Shown piece by piece: positions 1 to 9,108 of a DNA stretch of 64,000 nucleotides (the stretch's first letter is position 1; each line of letters starts with the position of its first letter). The notes beneath the pieces were generated by a model. That model was not told where the DNA came from and made no database searches. It saw only the letters and a list, made by a program, of their open reading frames with translations. Position numbers and translations under genes: made by a program. Where the stretch lies: NCBI RefSeq assembly GCF_026262505.1, contig NC_067206.1:4306879-4370878 (forward strand). The letters run 5' to 3'. Origin of the DNA: Trichomonas vaginalis G3. Taxonomy: Eukaryota > Parabasalia > Trichomonadida > Trichomonadidae.

Positions 1-102
1 CTTCAAACAAGCAGAGTAAATGAACCATTTATTTTTACGCTTGACTTCAGATGGCTCAGGTAGCTCTATAAGGTAAATTGTCTTGTCAAATCCTTCTGGC
101 AT
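1..102 (-). CDS. Partial hypothetical protein at window edge (element A)
   Basis: An open frame on the minus strand starts at an ATG and runs off the left end of the window, giving 34 residues beginning MPEGFDKTIYLIELPEPSEV and continuing with a basic, aromatic stretch. The composition looks coding, and the frame lies downstream of the other minus-strand genes of element A. The frame is also open upstream of this ATG into the 22-bp repeats, so the true start is uncertain. I do not recognise a family. It could be the N-terminus of a further virus-like gene of element A. Confidence 0.4.
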   Translation of the reverse strand, partial: MPEGFDKTIYLIELPEPSEVKRKNKWFIYSACLK

Positions 103-104
103 TC

Positions 105-340
105 CGAGTCCTTCCTTCCGACAGGAAAAGTCCTTCCTTCCGACAGGAAAAGTTTTTCTTTCCGACAACTGGAAAAAAATTCCCGACAACTGGAAAAAAT
201 TTTCCTGTTGTTCGTCCGTAAACCATTCAAATTTTCGAAAATTGAGAACTTTTTGGTCGAACGACAGAAAAAGTTTTTCCTTCCAACAGGAAAAGTCCTT
301 CCTTCCGACAGGAAAAGTCCTTCCTTCCGACAGGACACAA
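105..340. repeat. Imperfect 22-bp tandem/dispersed repeats
   Basis: The unit CCTTCCTTCCGACAGGAAAA recurs at about 111, 133, 295 and 317, with degenerate copies between 155 and 290 (units with CAACTGG or CCAACAGG). Each unit is partly self-complementary (TTTCC against GGAAA). Long frames on both strands across this region are repeat artefacts. The role is unknown; it sits between two oppositely oriented gene starts of element A. Confidence 0.7.
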
Positions 341-344
341 ACGA

Positions 345-533
345 ATGTCCGACGTACCACCAACCGAGTCCATTCCAAAGCCAGAAGAACCGACAGCCCC
401 AGCACCACAACAGACTAAGACTAAACACTTACATTTTTCAAGCTTGACTTTTTACAATTTGAACTTTGTTTGCGTAGATGTGAATTCTGAAAGAAGTATG
501 AGGGTCTTGTATGACTTTGTACTTCTCCCATAG
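345..533 (+). CDS. Proline-rich N-terminus, probably truncated
   Basis: This is a plus-strand frame of 62 residues. The first 30 or so (MSDVPPTESIPKPEEPTAPA, then a QQTKTK stretch) have a credible Pro/Glu/Thr-rich composition. From about position 438 the frame runs over the 3' end of the opposite-strand ATPase and looks non-coding. I read it as the 5' end of a small gene whose remainder is lost or frameshifted. No family recognised. Confidence 0.35.
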   Translation: MSDVPPTESIPKPEEPTAPAPQQTKTKHLHFSSLTFYNLNFVCVDVNSERSMRVLYDFVLLP

Positions 534-1307
534 TTCATGTCTGTCAAACTTACCTGCCATGGACTCTTTCATAAGTTCCATGAAATCGTCTTCGGACAAT
601 CCGGGGAAAAGTACAATGTCAGTAAGTATTCTCTTTACATCCTTACTTAAACTCTTGGCTGTCTGTACACAAATGACAACTGAAATGTTAAAGTGTCTGA
701 GCTTCTTGAGAATTCGACACATATCTTGTTCTCTGTTCTTTAACAAAGGATGAGAAGCAAAGTCATCTAAGATAAGAAGACATCTGTGAGGGTAAGTCTT
801 CCAATCGTAAGATTGCAATTTCTTCGAAATGTATTCTATCTCTTTCTGTTTGTTTCTGAAGTGTTTCTTCTCTAATATTCTCTGCATTTCCTCATTTGGG
901 TCTTTAAACTTCGAATTTATATACTCATTTATAGCATTGTACTTCAAAACCTTCTTTGGTACTTCTTTTCAATCTAACAACTCAGAGTCTTTATACATAC
1001 TAACTTAGACTTCTTTATAATATCTTTGAACGAATTGACGGTTTGGTCAAATTGACCAGAAGTAACAAATAACAACTAACTCATAGAATGGGTTCTTCTC
1101 ATCTAGTTCTTGTTGTTGTGCAGCCATTTTAAGATAAGTGAAAGTCTTACCCGACCCAGGTGGTGCAATTAGACCTGTTATACCATTCTGAGCAAATAAG
1201 AACTTGTCATGTATAGGCTTTATCTGAGCATTTTCTAACTTCCTCTTGTTCTTGTTTAAAACATTCTCAAATTTCTTGTCAATGTCAGCAAACTTTTTTT
1301 CTAACAT
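438..1307 (-). pseudogene. FtsK/HerA-type genome-packaging ATPase of element A (frameshifted)
   Basis: This is the A32/FtsK-HerA-like DNA-packaging ATPase that Mavericks and related viruses use to pump DNA into capsids. The N-terminal part holds a Walker A loop, GLIAPPGSGKT, near residue 50. The C-terminal part (438-947) holds a Walker B, CLLILDDFASH, followed by a sensor-like ICVQTAKSL. At least two single-base frameshifts lie between about 950 and 1060, so no single frame spans the protein. I start it at 1307, because an upstream methionine at 1409 would overlap the divergent plus-strand gene at 1344. Confident on family from the Walker pair; uncertain whether the breaks are real or sequencing errors. 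Confidence 0.72.
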
Positions 1308-1343
1308 ATTTTTAGAAAAATTAAAATTTTTATCTTTTAGAAA
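1308..1343. promoter_or_regulatory. 36-bp AT-rich divergent promoter region
   Basis: Only 36 bp separate the chosen ATPase start from the plus-strand gene at 1344. The segment is almost pure A/T with T-runs, and the plus-strand side ends TTTTAGAAAATG. A shared bidirectional promoter is inferred from spacing. Similar 18- to 19-bp gaps occur at 5140-5157 and 37798-37816. Confidence 0.4.
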
Positions 1344-1793
1344 ATGTCTAGCGATTTCGCTATCTATATTCGAGACAAGCTTTTCGACAGCAAAACATCT
1401 GTCGACCATAAAATCTTACATAGTGTAAACAAGAAAGGTGAATTTGTTCTAAAGTTCTGTTTCTGGGAATATGACAAGAACCATAAAACATTAAGCAGAG
1501 CAGTCTTAAAATTTGTCAATGACAGACTTGTTGACAGAGATGACGCCTCTTGAGAAAGATGAAGTCCAACAAAACTTCTTAGAATGCAAAGAAGACACAT
1601 GCGCTGTTCTTGAAGATGAAATAGAAAACAGAATAGAAGAGCTATTAAAGGACAAAGAACTTTTACAAAATATGGTTCTGAGAAGTTTGACATAACTCCA
1701 CCAGAAAAGAAGAAGAGAGAAAAGAAAGAAAAGAAAGTAGAAGAAGAGAAGAAAGAACCTGAACCAGTTCCAGAGAAGAAATTTGACATGTAA
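1344..1793 (+). pseudogene. Lysine/glutamate-rich hypothetical of element A (frameshifted)
   Basis: Three overlapping frames together look like one plus-strand gene of about 150 residues. The start is MSSDFAIYIRDKLFDS. The middle (from 1513) is acidic and helical, with the run LEDEIENRIEELLKDKELLQ. The tail (to 1793) is a Lys/Glu-rich charged stretch ending KKFDM. Frameshifts lie near 1545 and 1685. The gene is divergent from the ATPase and convergent with the 139-aa gene at 1810. No known domain recognised. A coiled-coil-rich minor structural protein is possible but unproven. Confidence 0.5.
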
Positions 1794-1809
1794 AAATAAA
1801 ATTTTATTT

Positions 1810-2229
1810 TTAGAACATTTCTGGGTCAATGTCAATGTTCTCTTCCTCTTTAGGAGCAAACACTGGCTTAGACTCTAAAATCTTTTTACCCAATTTACCT
1901 TGAACTTCTACAACTTTAGACTCATAATATTCATAGTCGTCTGCTTTCTTTGGTTCATAAGGTATAACAAGTTTGTATGCTTTGCCTTCTTTAAGGTTTG
2001 AGAACCTTCTGTCAAAACTTTCTTTGACTGCTAACAAACCTTCTATGTCTAAGTCTTCAAATTTCGCACCATTTTTAGTCACAATAGCAAACTTAACTGG
2101 TTCGATGTTCCAAACTTTGCTGAATGAAGACTTTTCAAAATGGTAGAAGTAAACATTCAAATATGTGAATGGGTCTAGTTCTTCTTTAAGTCCTGACATG
2201 TACTTGTTTACTGAGATGAATTTTGCCAT
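1810..2229 (-). CDS. Hypothetical protein shared by elements A and B
   Basis: An intact 139-aa frame starts MAKFISVNKYMSGLKEEL and ends in an acidic tail (EEENIDIDPEMF). Its N-terminus resembles the first gene of Maverick B at 31640. Both have a (K/R)F(I/V)(S/T)VN start, then about 15 residues to a (N/D)VYF motif, then a similarly spaced hydrophobic segment. This supports a Maverick-type gene conserved between the two elements. No domain recognised. It sits just downstream of the SF3 helicase, same strand. Confidence 0.6.
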   Translation of the reverse strand: MAKFISVNKYMSGLKEELDPFTYLNVYFYHFEKSSFSKVWNIEPVKFAIVTKNGAKFEDLDIEGLLAVKESFDRRFSNLKEGKAYKLVIPYEPKKADDYEYYESKVVEVQGKLGKKILESKPVFAPKEEENIDIDPEMF

Positions 2230-2265
2230 CTTTTCTATCGGATAAAAAAATATTTTTTTTAAAAT

Positions 2266-3500
2266 TTACTCAGAAAAATTTTTCTTTGTATATACACCAT
2301 TCTGAACATCTAAAAGACTTTTGACATTTGCCAAGAATGTTCGTTTAGACGCTGTCATATAACCATATTCTTGACAATATTGTTTATACGAATCGTACAA
2401 TGACCTTTCATCTAAACACTCAAAGTCAGTTTCATCTATGAACAGTTCATATACACTCTTGTTTGCTTCTAACAATGTTTGTCTCTCTTCGGTATGTGGA
2501 ATTTGTCTTGGATTGAACTTTGAAATATCTAATGTCATGAAATATGAGAACAAGTGGTTGTAAAAGTCAGATGTCAAAGTTTCTGCTAAGTCGTCAAAAT
2601 ATTCTGTATCTTGCATATGAGAATCTGACGTTCTGACAACTACATATCTTCTGTCAGAACTTTCTAACTTCATCGGAACAGCATTGTTTGAAACCATAAT
2701 GAAGTTTGCAACATTTTCACAAACTCTTTGGTCTTTATATTTTCTTTCAACAACTCCAACTTTGTCTGTTATAAGACTCTTCAAAGCATCTGAGTTCAAA
2801 ACTTTTGTTGTATCTATACTTTGAAGTTCGTTACATACTATAAGTTTCATATTCTCTATTGAGAGTTAAATTTACCGCAGATGTTTTCTAAGTTTGTCAT
2901 ATTCGGGTTCGAATAGCCCTCTAACAGTTTGCACAAAATATCTGTAAAGAATGTGTTCTTACCTGTTCCTTGTTTTCCAATTATAATGAGAGCAGTTTCA
3001 TTTTTAGCACTTGGATGTTGTAAGATGTTTGCAAACCAACATAAGATATACTCATAGACTCTTTCGTTTCCATTGCATATAATTTCTTTGACATGGTCTA
3101 ACCAAGCTTCTATAATATTTTCTTTCCATTCTACTTGTTCGTATTTATATCCAGTGAAGATAGAATAGAAGTTTGGAGAAGGTGTATAGAACTTTATACC
3201 ACGAACTGAAAAATCTTCTAACTTTGACAATAAGATATCCCAAGCATCTAACATCTTCATGCCAACTTGTACGACTTTTATTTTCTTAAGTTTCTGTCTA
3301 CATTCTTGTTCTGAAACTATTGTTGCTCTTGGTTTGTTAAAGACAACATCCCATTCTTTCATAACATAACATTCTGGGGCAGAGTCGACATAAATGACTA
3401 AACGTTTCAAATTCTCGACTGCTTTGTTATAGTCTCGAAATGGACACATATTTCTGAATGCTTGGAAGTCATAAAAATCTGAAACATCTATTCTGTACAT
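2266..3500 (-). pseudogene. Superfamily 3 (D5-like) helicase, one frameshift
   Basis: This is an SF3 helicase of the virus replication type. The N-terminal part (2856-3500, 214 aa) has a D5-like region (FYSIFTGYKYE, then EIICNGNERVYEYILCW) leading to Walker A GKQGTGKNTF. The second part (2266-2850, 194 aa) begins with a Walker B-like KLIVCNELQS and has an SF3 motif C, NFIMVSNNAVPM, with a following SSDRR arginine pair. One frameshift near 2853 separates the halves inside the ATPase core. Its presence next to capsid genes makes element A resemble polinton-like viruses or virophages more than a textbook PolB Maverick. No polymerase is visible in the part of A retained here. Confidence 0.8.
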
Positions 3501-3527
3501 TTTTATAAAAAAAAAAAAATATTTTTT

Positions 3528-4316
3528 TTATTCTTGACTTTGTTGTTTTTGTTGCATTTGTTGTTCTTGAGCTATTTGTTGTTGAAGTTGTTCTTGTAAT
3601 ACAATACTTTCACCAGTTGCATCTTCCAATTCGAAACTTTCTGCCGTCATTGACAAATACATAGGACATAAAAGTTTTACAGGAACAAAGTTTGCGTCAA
3701 CTAAGGTTAAGTTTATTTGCTAAAGTGTTTGAGTTACTAAGTTGAAAATTCTGCATTCGAATGAACAATAGGCAAACCAGCAGAGAAAGTGTTGTTTATA
3801 CGCATAAGTATCTTTTGGTCATATAGTTTCTGTCGACATTCGAATAACACTTTGAACCTAAGTTTGAAACAATATATAAAATAGGTGTACTTAAAGTCAA
3901 TGGAACAGACATTCCTTGTATGACACCTTTTCCTGTTATAGGAAACTGTTGGTAGTAAAAACCAGATATAAGTTTTGTATTATAGCTCATATCGTTTATA
4001 GTAAACTCAGTCGGACATCCAAACATAATGAAACCTGCTCTAGTTGCAGCACATGTTACACCGTCCTTAAAGTATTAAATAAGTCAACAAAACCTGTTGG
4101 TGGTATATCTGAGTAAGTATCTTCAAAGGAGTATTTTTTACCATTCACAACAATAAAGTCTTCTGGTGTCAAAAGAGCAAAACAGGCTTTAGTCGTCATT
4201 GTGTTTAAGGTTAGTTTACAATATCGTCCTTGAGGACTTTGTAAGTTTGTTGTTATAGAATTATATGACTCAGGGTTTTTAGTCGTAATAGTATAAACCA
4301 TTATGTCTTCTGCCAT
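3528..4316 (-). pseudogene. Candidate penton/minor capsid protein of element A (frameshifted)
   Basis: Successive frames (4056-4316, 3796-4026 and a third ending in a Gln-rich tail at 3528) form one gene of about 260 residues starting MAEDIMVYTITTKNPESY. The C-terminal half has the pattern I associate with virophage/Polinton pentons: TPILYIVSNL, then a hydrophobic strand (INLTLVDANFVPVKL) of the 'I-x-L-x-D-x-N' type, then a final strand. The tail is a run of Gln/Glu. At least two frameshifts are present. Assignment rests on strand pattern and neighbourhood (helicase, MCP), so it is tentative. Confidence 0.45.
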
Positions 4317-4325
4317 TTAATATAT

Positions 4326-4556
4326 TTAAAAGTTTTTCTGAAAGTGGAGAAGAACTTCATCTAAACTTTCACATGGCGTTTCTTGAAGTTCTCTGTCTAA
4401 GAAGTTCAAATATTTTGTAAAGACATAGAACTTTCCTTTGTCTACACGAACAAACAAAACAGGGTCTTTCATATCGTTCAAAAGTGTGTAAAGTCCTTTA
4501 CATGAAATAAAGTCTATATTATTTTTCTTCAAACATCTTTCAAGAAGTTTTGACAT
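4326..4556 (-). CDS. Small hypothetical protein (76 aa), element A
   Basis: An intact frame starting MSKLLERCLKKNNIDFISC and ending HFQKNF. It looks like a compact alpha/beta protein with no membrane segment. It is packed 9 bp from the penton candidate and 6 bp from the next upstream gene on the same strand, typical of the tight spacing in this element. No family recognised. Confidence 0.55.
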   Translation of the reverse strand: MSKLLERCLKKNNIDFISCKGLYTLLNDMKDPVLFVRVDKGKFYVFTKYLNFLDRELQETPCESLDEVLLHFQKNF

Positions 4557-4562
4557 TTTTAC

Positions 4563-4838
4563 TTAGCAAATAAATTTTAATGAAATGTTGTGGTCGTCAA
4601 ATATTTTTATAACGTCTGGGAAACTATATTTTAAGTTCAACGTTTCACCTCCTTTCATAACGTATATCTTGTCAATGACATTATATGAAACACCACAGCA
4701 ACTAATGTCGGGTTCTATTTCTTTGATGTTTATATCGTCTGCCTCTGTCAAAAGTTTCAATAGTTCTTTCAAAACTTCATGAGGTGCAATGACATATGAG
4801 TTCACTTTTACAGGGTTGTGTTCGACCAAGTTTAACAT
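4563..4838 (-). CDS. Small conserved Maverick-type protein with SCCG motif
   Basis: A 91-aa protein starting MLNLVEHNPVKVNSYVIAPH. I chose the ATG at 4838 because the frame upstream of it has no ATG and overlaps the previous gene; the stop of that gene and this start share a TAATG. The segment DISCCGVSYNVIDKIYV followed by a Leu/Tyr strand and an ISL-x-F end closely resembles the fragment at 37041-37322 in Maverick B (VSCCGTVAKINPIKD, then ISLEKFF). The family is therefore shared by both virus-like elements. Function unknown. Confidence 0.6.
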   Translation of the reverse strand: MLNLVEHNPVKVNSYVIAPHEVLKELLKLLTEADDINIKEIEPDISCCGVSYNVIDKIYVMKGGETLNLKYSFPDVIKIFDDHNISLKFIC

Positions 4839-5139
4839 TATACTAAAGCTTGACAAATCTTCTCCTGAGTTTGAAGTTTGTCTTTCAGTTGTTGGTAGTC
4901 GTTTCGAATATCTGCAACAGAACTTAAGTCTCTGCTAACTTCAGGATATGTTGTTCTTTTACAGGAACAATTGTTATACCATCTTCGTCTTCGTATGGTT
5001 TCCCCACTTCAACATCTCTGTCTTTGACATTGACAATAACACTTTGACTGTTTGTTTGAGTTGGTGAATTTAACTTCACATCTGCCACCGCCATTAAACC
5101 TTTTGAAACACTTACGCTTCTATTTTTCGGAAATGACAT
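4838..5139 (-). pseudogene. Small hypothetical with C-terminal coiled coil (frameshifted)
   Basis: The first frame (4924-5139) gives 71 residues starting MSFPKNRSVSVSKGLMAVAD and ending KLAET. Just past that stop another frame continues with plausible coding sequence (SSVADIRNDYQQLKDKLQTQ) to a stop at 4838. A single frameshift near 4925 would join them into a protein of about 100 residues with a C-terminal coiled coil. The start at 5139 is preferred over the longer upstream frame, which is antisense to the gene at 5158. Confidence 0.5.
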
Positions 5140-5157
5140 TTTACTTAGAATAAAAAG
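5140..5157. promoter_or_regulatory. 18-bp divergent intergenic promoter
   Basis: Only 18 bp (TTTACTTAGAATAAAAAG-like) lie between two divergent ATGs. Both genes must be driven from this gap or from inside each other. Compare the 19-bp gap at 37798-37816 in Maverick B. Inference from spacing only. Confidence 0.4.
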
Positions 5158-5577
5158 ATGGACGTATTCGGATATCTCTTCGAATTGAAGCAGAACAAAG
5201 TTTACACACACAAACAATACAAATACATTGACAGAATAGTTCTTTACACAAACAATGGAAAATGTTATAGAATAGCAGTCTTTGCTGAACCAAAATATTT
5301 TCATAAAGCAAAGAAAGTTGGTATAACTGAAATGGTGAAAGTTCTTGAAGCAGACAAAAATATAACTTCAAAACTTACAGATATTTCTAAAGGTAAGTTT
5401 ATAATACAATATTATGTCAAAACTGGCGTACTGTCAATATTTGACGGAGAGAAGTCAGTTCAAGAACAACTTACTGACCTGCTGCCAAAATCTGCTCGAT
5501 GGAAGCTGTCGTTATGCCAATCTGAGGAGCCCCAGCAGGTTTCATCGAACGAATCTTCAAAAGAGCATCTTCCGTGA
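5158..5577 (+). CDS. Hypothetical protein, 3' end overlapping the capsid gene
   Basis: A 139-aa plus-strand frame starting MDVFGYLFELKQNKVYTHKQ. The first 105 or so residues look like a real alpha/beta protein. From about 5471 the frame runs antisense through the last 36 codons of the major capsid gene, where the Gln/Ser-rich sequence is probably not authentic. Either the gene has lost its own stop by a frameshift or a long convergent overlap is tolerated. It is the only clear plus-strand gene in the middle of element A besides 1344-1793. No family recognised. Confidence 0.5.
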   Translation: MDVFGYLFELKQNKVYTHKQYKYIDRIVLYTNNGKCYRIAVFAEPKYFHKAKKVGITEMVKVLEADKNITSKLTDISKGKFIIQYYVKTGVLSIFDGEKSVQEQLTDLLPKSARWKLSLCQSEEPQQVSSNESSKEHLP

Positions 5578-7069
5578 AAAGTGCTATTGGTTTTGTAAAC
5601 TTCTTTGCTCTCAATTCATCTGGACCGTCTCTGTCACCAGTATATTGTATTTGTACAGTACCAACAGTTGAAATACCACCCATAAAGTCTTCTGAGTCAG
5701 CAAATGGAATGCCAAGCCAAAAGTTTGAACGGTCTCCATTTGTATATTGAGTTTTTTGACCTCCTGTATGAGTCCATACTTTCACATATGGCATAATAGA
5801 ACTTTGCATTTCAGGGTTAATGGTTGTTGTGAAGTTGTTGTTAAAGTTCATAGCATCTAATGTCAAGTTGTATGACCTCATATCCTCAACTGTAGAATAT
5901 TCTTCTCTTGGATAATATTTGCCATCTATGTTTATATGATATTTAATACCAGGGTTGTAGAAACAAGAATAGTCATTTATAGTTCGTCTGAACAGTACAA
6001 ACATAGTATCTGCATGTTTCATTGCAGTTGTTAAAGCAATATCTGTTCTTGCACCTGGGTCAGCACTTTGGTTTCCAACTTCACCTGCAAAGTCTTTGAC
6101 AGATATTTGGTGTATAGGGAACATAAGTGGAACTGCAATATATTTGGCAGCTAAAGCATTTGAAATATCTGGGTCCAACATATAGACTGCAAGTCTGCTT
6201 TCTATTCTCTTGCATTCAAATTTTTCGCATGTGAACTTAACTGGGTCCCAAGCAGTTCCAGCAGCATTGAAATAATAGTTTACTTCAGTGTTGGTTTGAG
6301 AAACCAAAGTCTAAGTCAACTTTGTCTTTGCAAAATTCGGCGAATGACGTTTGATTTGTTCCCTACGTCTGTAATAGTGAATGGGTCTTGTGTTGGTGCA
6401 ATGACTAAGTTATTTTTGCTTGGAGTAAGTTCGATAGAAATTTTTCCTGCCCAGTTTGGCAAGTATCTTAAAAACCTGAAGATGAGGAAAGATGACAAAG
6501 GAACTCTAAGTTTCAGTTTTACTTTTTAGTGCAGCAGTTTGTCCAGAAAGGTTAACATAAACTCCTGGAACGTTAGGGTCAAGTCTTCTTATTTTCTCAA
6601 TAGTTGCATACTGGTCTGTTTGTTCTCTAGCTTGTGGTTGTACTGAGTTTCTCAAAGCGAACCATTCATAGTTTGCCCATGTTACTGTTTGAACTAAGTC
6701 AGAGTTAGAATATATCTTATATCCCATGAAAACTTCTGGAGCATATTGGTATCCGACATAGAAAATTCCATTGCAACCTTTCTTGTCAGACAACTTGGCA
6801 GAAGGTTTTATTTCAATGTCTTGTTCCACGTATAAGAATGAGTTGTCAATAGAAATAATATGAAACCTGTCGCAAGCAATATCTACTGTTGTTGAAGAAC
6901 CTTCTCCAAACTCACCTACGTTTCCATAAGAAACAGCAGTTGTATATTCGTAAGTTCCAGGAACTATTTCTGACCTTCTAATGGCATTGTCGCATTCGTT
7001 ATACCATTCGGAAACATTTCCGTTCATGGCATCCAAAACTGTTGGCGTTATATTCTGAGCGGCGTACAT
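5471..7069 (-). pseudogene. Major capsid protein, double-jelly-roll type (element A, frameshifted)
   Basis: Three frames form one protein of about 530 residues. 6506-7069 starts MYAAQNITPTVLDAMNGNVS; 6316-6498 continues with NWAGKISIEL; 5471-6307 ends ALLKIRSMKPAGAPQIGITT and a short Ala/Gly-rich tail. Length, position beside helicase/ATPase/penton genes, and the strand-rich, Asn/Tyr-rich composition fit the Polinton/virophage double-jelly-roll capsid protein. Frameshifts lie near 6500 and 6310. I recognise the KPAG-x-PQI-x-ITTAS-type C-terminus as typical of trichomonad Maverick capsid proteins, but this could not be checked here. Confidence 0.65.
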
Positions 7070-7101
7070 TTCATATGGGTAAAAATATAGAATAGTTGGA
7101 T

Positions 7102-7961
7102 TTATATGTCATAATAGAACCCACTCGGACCAAGCTTTACTTTCTTCCTGACTGAGTTTTTAACTCTTCTTTTTCCTTCATTGCCACTACTTTCACTAGA
7201 TGAAGTTACTTCTTCACTACTTTCACTTTGTTCTACTCTTCTCTTCTTCTTTGGTGTCGCTTTTGGTAACTTGCCCTCTGCTTCAAGTTGTTGCATCTTT
7301 GCCTCATGTTCACCTAGTATGTTGTAAATTTCCCATGTCCTTTTTGCCTTTGGGCTCTGGTCGCCCATCTCAGGTAACCTATATCCTAGAAAGATTTTGT
7401 CATAGTTTGTATTTGAGTCTTCGCGTATTGTTTGCATGACTCTTTCCTGAGTTTCCGGTTCAAGCTCTTCAAACAGAGCTTGTCCATATGGAATAAGCTC
7501 GTTTCCAAATATATGTTTTTGTAGCCATTCTGGTTTTCTTTCCATGTTACCAATAATATCTTTTGTGAATGGGAAAGCTTTTACCCAATGTTTCAGTCTT
7601 GCGTCATTTATTTCTGTAGTTGGTTTTATTTTGTCAAGGAACATGTTTTTCAATACTAACATTTCATTTGGTACTGTCCATTTGAGTTTTCTTAAATATT
7701 CATCCCTTCTCGGTTCATTGTCTGCAAAGTAAGTTTTTATGACATTTTGTAAACTTTCGTTTGCAAGGTCATGTACAATAGGTTCTCTTCCTTCTTCTCC
7801 CTAACTTTCTTTCTAAACTCTTCACCAAATATACCATCTCTATGGTTCTGTGTAGTTCTTTGAGATAAATGTTCTAGAACGTCAGGTGTTATATTTCCAT
7901 CAGCCATGTTCATTTCATACTGGTCCAAAATATCTGCATCTTTCATATCTTTCAATGGCAT
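7102..7961 (-). pseudogene. Hypothetical virion-type protein with basic serine-rich tail (one frameshift)
   Basis: 7737-7961 (MPLKDMKDADILDQYEMNMA start) and 7102-7662 join through an open stretch between them if one frameshift near 7790 is allowed, giving about 285 residues. The N-terminal two thirds are mixed alpha/beta. The C-terminus has KKKRRVEQ, a Ser/Glu block, and a second basic block ending GPSGFYYDI, suggesting nucleic-acid contact or a nuclear localisation signal. Its ATG overlaps the stop of the upstream gene (TTAATG). It sits directly upstream of the capsid gene. Confidence 0.5.
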
Positions 7962-8350
7962 TAAGCCGCGCTGAAAATACCAGCTATATCTGGTTCACCA
8001 TTCACTTCCATTGCGTCTACAACTTCTTGGAATTGTGGTTGTAAGTTTATGAACCACCTATCCGGATTAGCTTTATGACCCCATCTCATTGTAGTTCCAT
8101 AGTCTGCAGAAACAAAAGTAGGTTTGTTTCCATATTGGTTAGGTTCTGAATGAACTTTAAACAATGTTTCATTTCTATATGTTTTGTTGAAATTTAACCT
8201 TTTATTTTCACCGAGTTCAGCCAAAGATTGAACGTTATATGGTCGTAAGTAAAAAGGGTTATTGTATTTGCGTACATTTTCTTTCAGTACTTCCATTCTA
8301 TGCTGAATATTTTCATCTGGTGTTGGAGTCTTTTGTATGTCGGCAAACAT
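7961..8350 (-). CDS. Hypothetical protein (129 aa), element A
   Basis: An intact frame starting MFADIQKTPTPDENIQHRME and ending DIAGIFSAA. It is moderately charged, has no membrane segment, and has a Tyr/Asn-rich centre (RKYNNPFYLRPYN). Stop and next start overlap (TAATG), implying tight genetic linkage with the following gene. It could be a minor virion or scaffold protein; no family recognised. Confidence 0.55.
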   Translation of the reverse strand: MFADIQKTPTPDENIQHRMEVLKENVRKYNNPFYLRPYNVQSLAELGENKRLNFNKTYRNETLFKVHSEPNQYGNKPTFVSADYGTTMRWGHKANPDRWFINLQPQFQEVVDAMEVNGEPDIAGIFSAA

Positions 8351-8364
8351 TTTTCGATATTCTT

Positions 8365-8667
8365 CTACATGTCAGCCGAATTTTTCTTAGACTCTTGGAA
8401 AGATTCCATATTCACCTCATACTCTTGTTGAGGGTCAAGATTTTTCGGCTGTTCCAAATCTTCATCTAGTTCTGTGAAGTTAGTTTCCAAAGGAGGGACT
8501 TGTTCGTTTCCTTCAGGCTCTTCTAGCTGTTGTTGCTGAACTATTTCTTCCATGTCTGGTTGTATCTGAACTTCTTCCTGTGGAGTTTCTTGTACCTCAT
8601 CTGCTGGCATTTCATATATTCCGAGACCGTTTTTAACAAGTTCCCTATTTAAGTCATCCGCATTCAT
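8365..8667 (-). CDS. Acidic Gln/Glu-rich hypothetical (100 aa), element A
   Basis: An intact frame starting MNADDLNRELVKNGLGIYEM, followed by a strongly acidic Gln/Glu/Pro-rich, probably disordered region, ending KKNSADM. The start codon overlaps the stop of the upstream gene by four bases (ATGA). Composition suggests a disordered linker or scaffold protein. Confidence 0.5.
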   Translation of the reverse strand: MNADDLNRELVKNGLGIYEMPADEVQETPQEEVQIQPDMEEIVQQQQLEEPEGNEQVPPLETNFTELDEDLEQPKNLDPQQEYEVNMESFQESKKNSADM

Positions 8668-9108
8668 AACCTTTCTTCTTTCGTTCCGTCTCTATTTTTT
8701 ACGCGTTTCATGAAGATAGTTGAATTATCATTTATCTCTGACACCAAATATCTCGGAGTAAATTCAGTCATGTCATTTGGATGATATGCTATTAAATCAT
8801 ATCCCTTAGCGAGCTTGTATTTTCCAGGTTTGAAATTATATCCCATTTGGTGCTGAGCCATAAAGCTAAATAGGTTCGGGTCAGTATTTCCTTCCTTGAA
8901 CTTTCTAATAGCTTCTTTATATCTGTCACTAAAGTCAAGAGTATCTGGGTAACCATATTTCCTTAAGCATTTTTAAGAATTCTTGGTTTCCTTGTTCTCT
9001 ACTTCTTTTATGTCCTTGCTCTGTTTGTGGTTGTTGTTGTGCAGGGTTTTGAACTGTTGGTTGCTGTGCTGGATTTTGAACTGTTGGTTGTTGTGCTGGA
9101 TTTTGAAC
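8664..9108 (-). pseudogene. Hypothetical with VQNPAQQPT repeats, 5' end lost at MULE junction
   Basis: The C-terminal part (8664-8861, MAQHQMGYNFKPGKYKLAKG) is open upstream to about 8950. There one frameshift connects it to a frame with three copies of the 9-residue repeat VQNPAQQPT and a basic KRSREQ stretch. The repeat region stops abruptly at about 9108, where the sequence becomes MULE-1 transposase DNA. The N-terminus is therefore missing and the longer minus-strand frame to 9204 is a chimera. No domain recognised. Confidence 0.5.

Noticed and set aside
66-447. Long frames on both strands across the 22-bp repeats
   Set aside because: Repeat-driven frames with biased Cys/Phe/Ser composition and no conserved motif; only the start at 345 and the partial frame at 1-102 look coding.
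1364-1859. Minus-strand Phe/Ser-rich frames of 117-141 aa
   Set aside because: Antisense to a Lys/Glu-rich plus-strand gene; the Phe/Ser-rich composition is the typical shadow of Lys/Glu codons.
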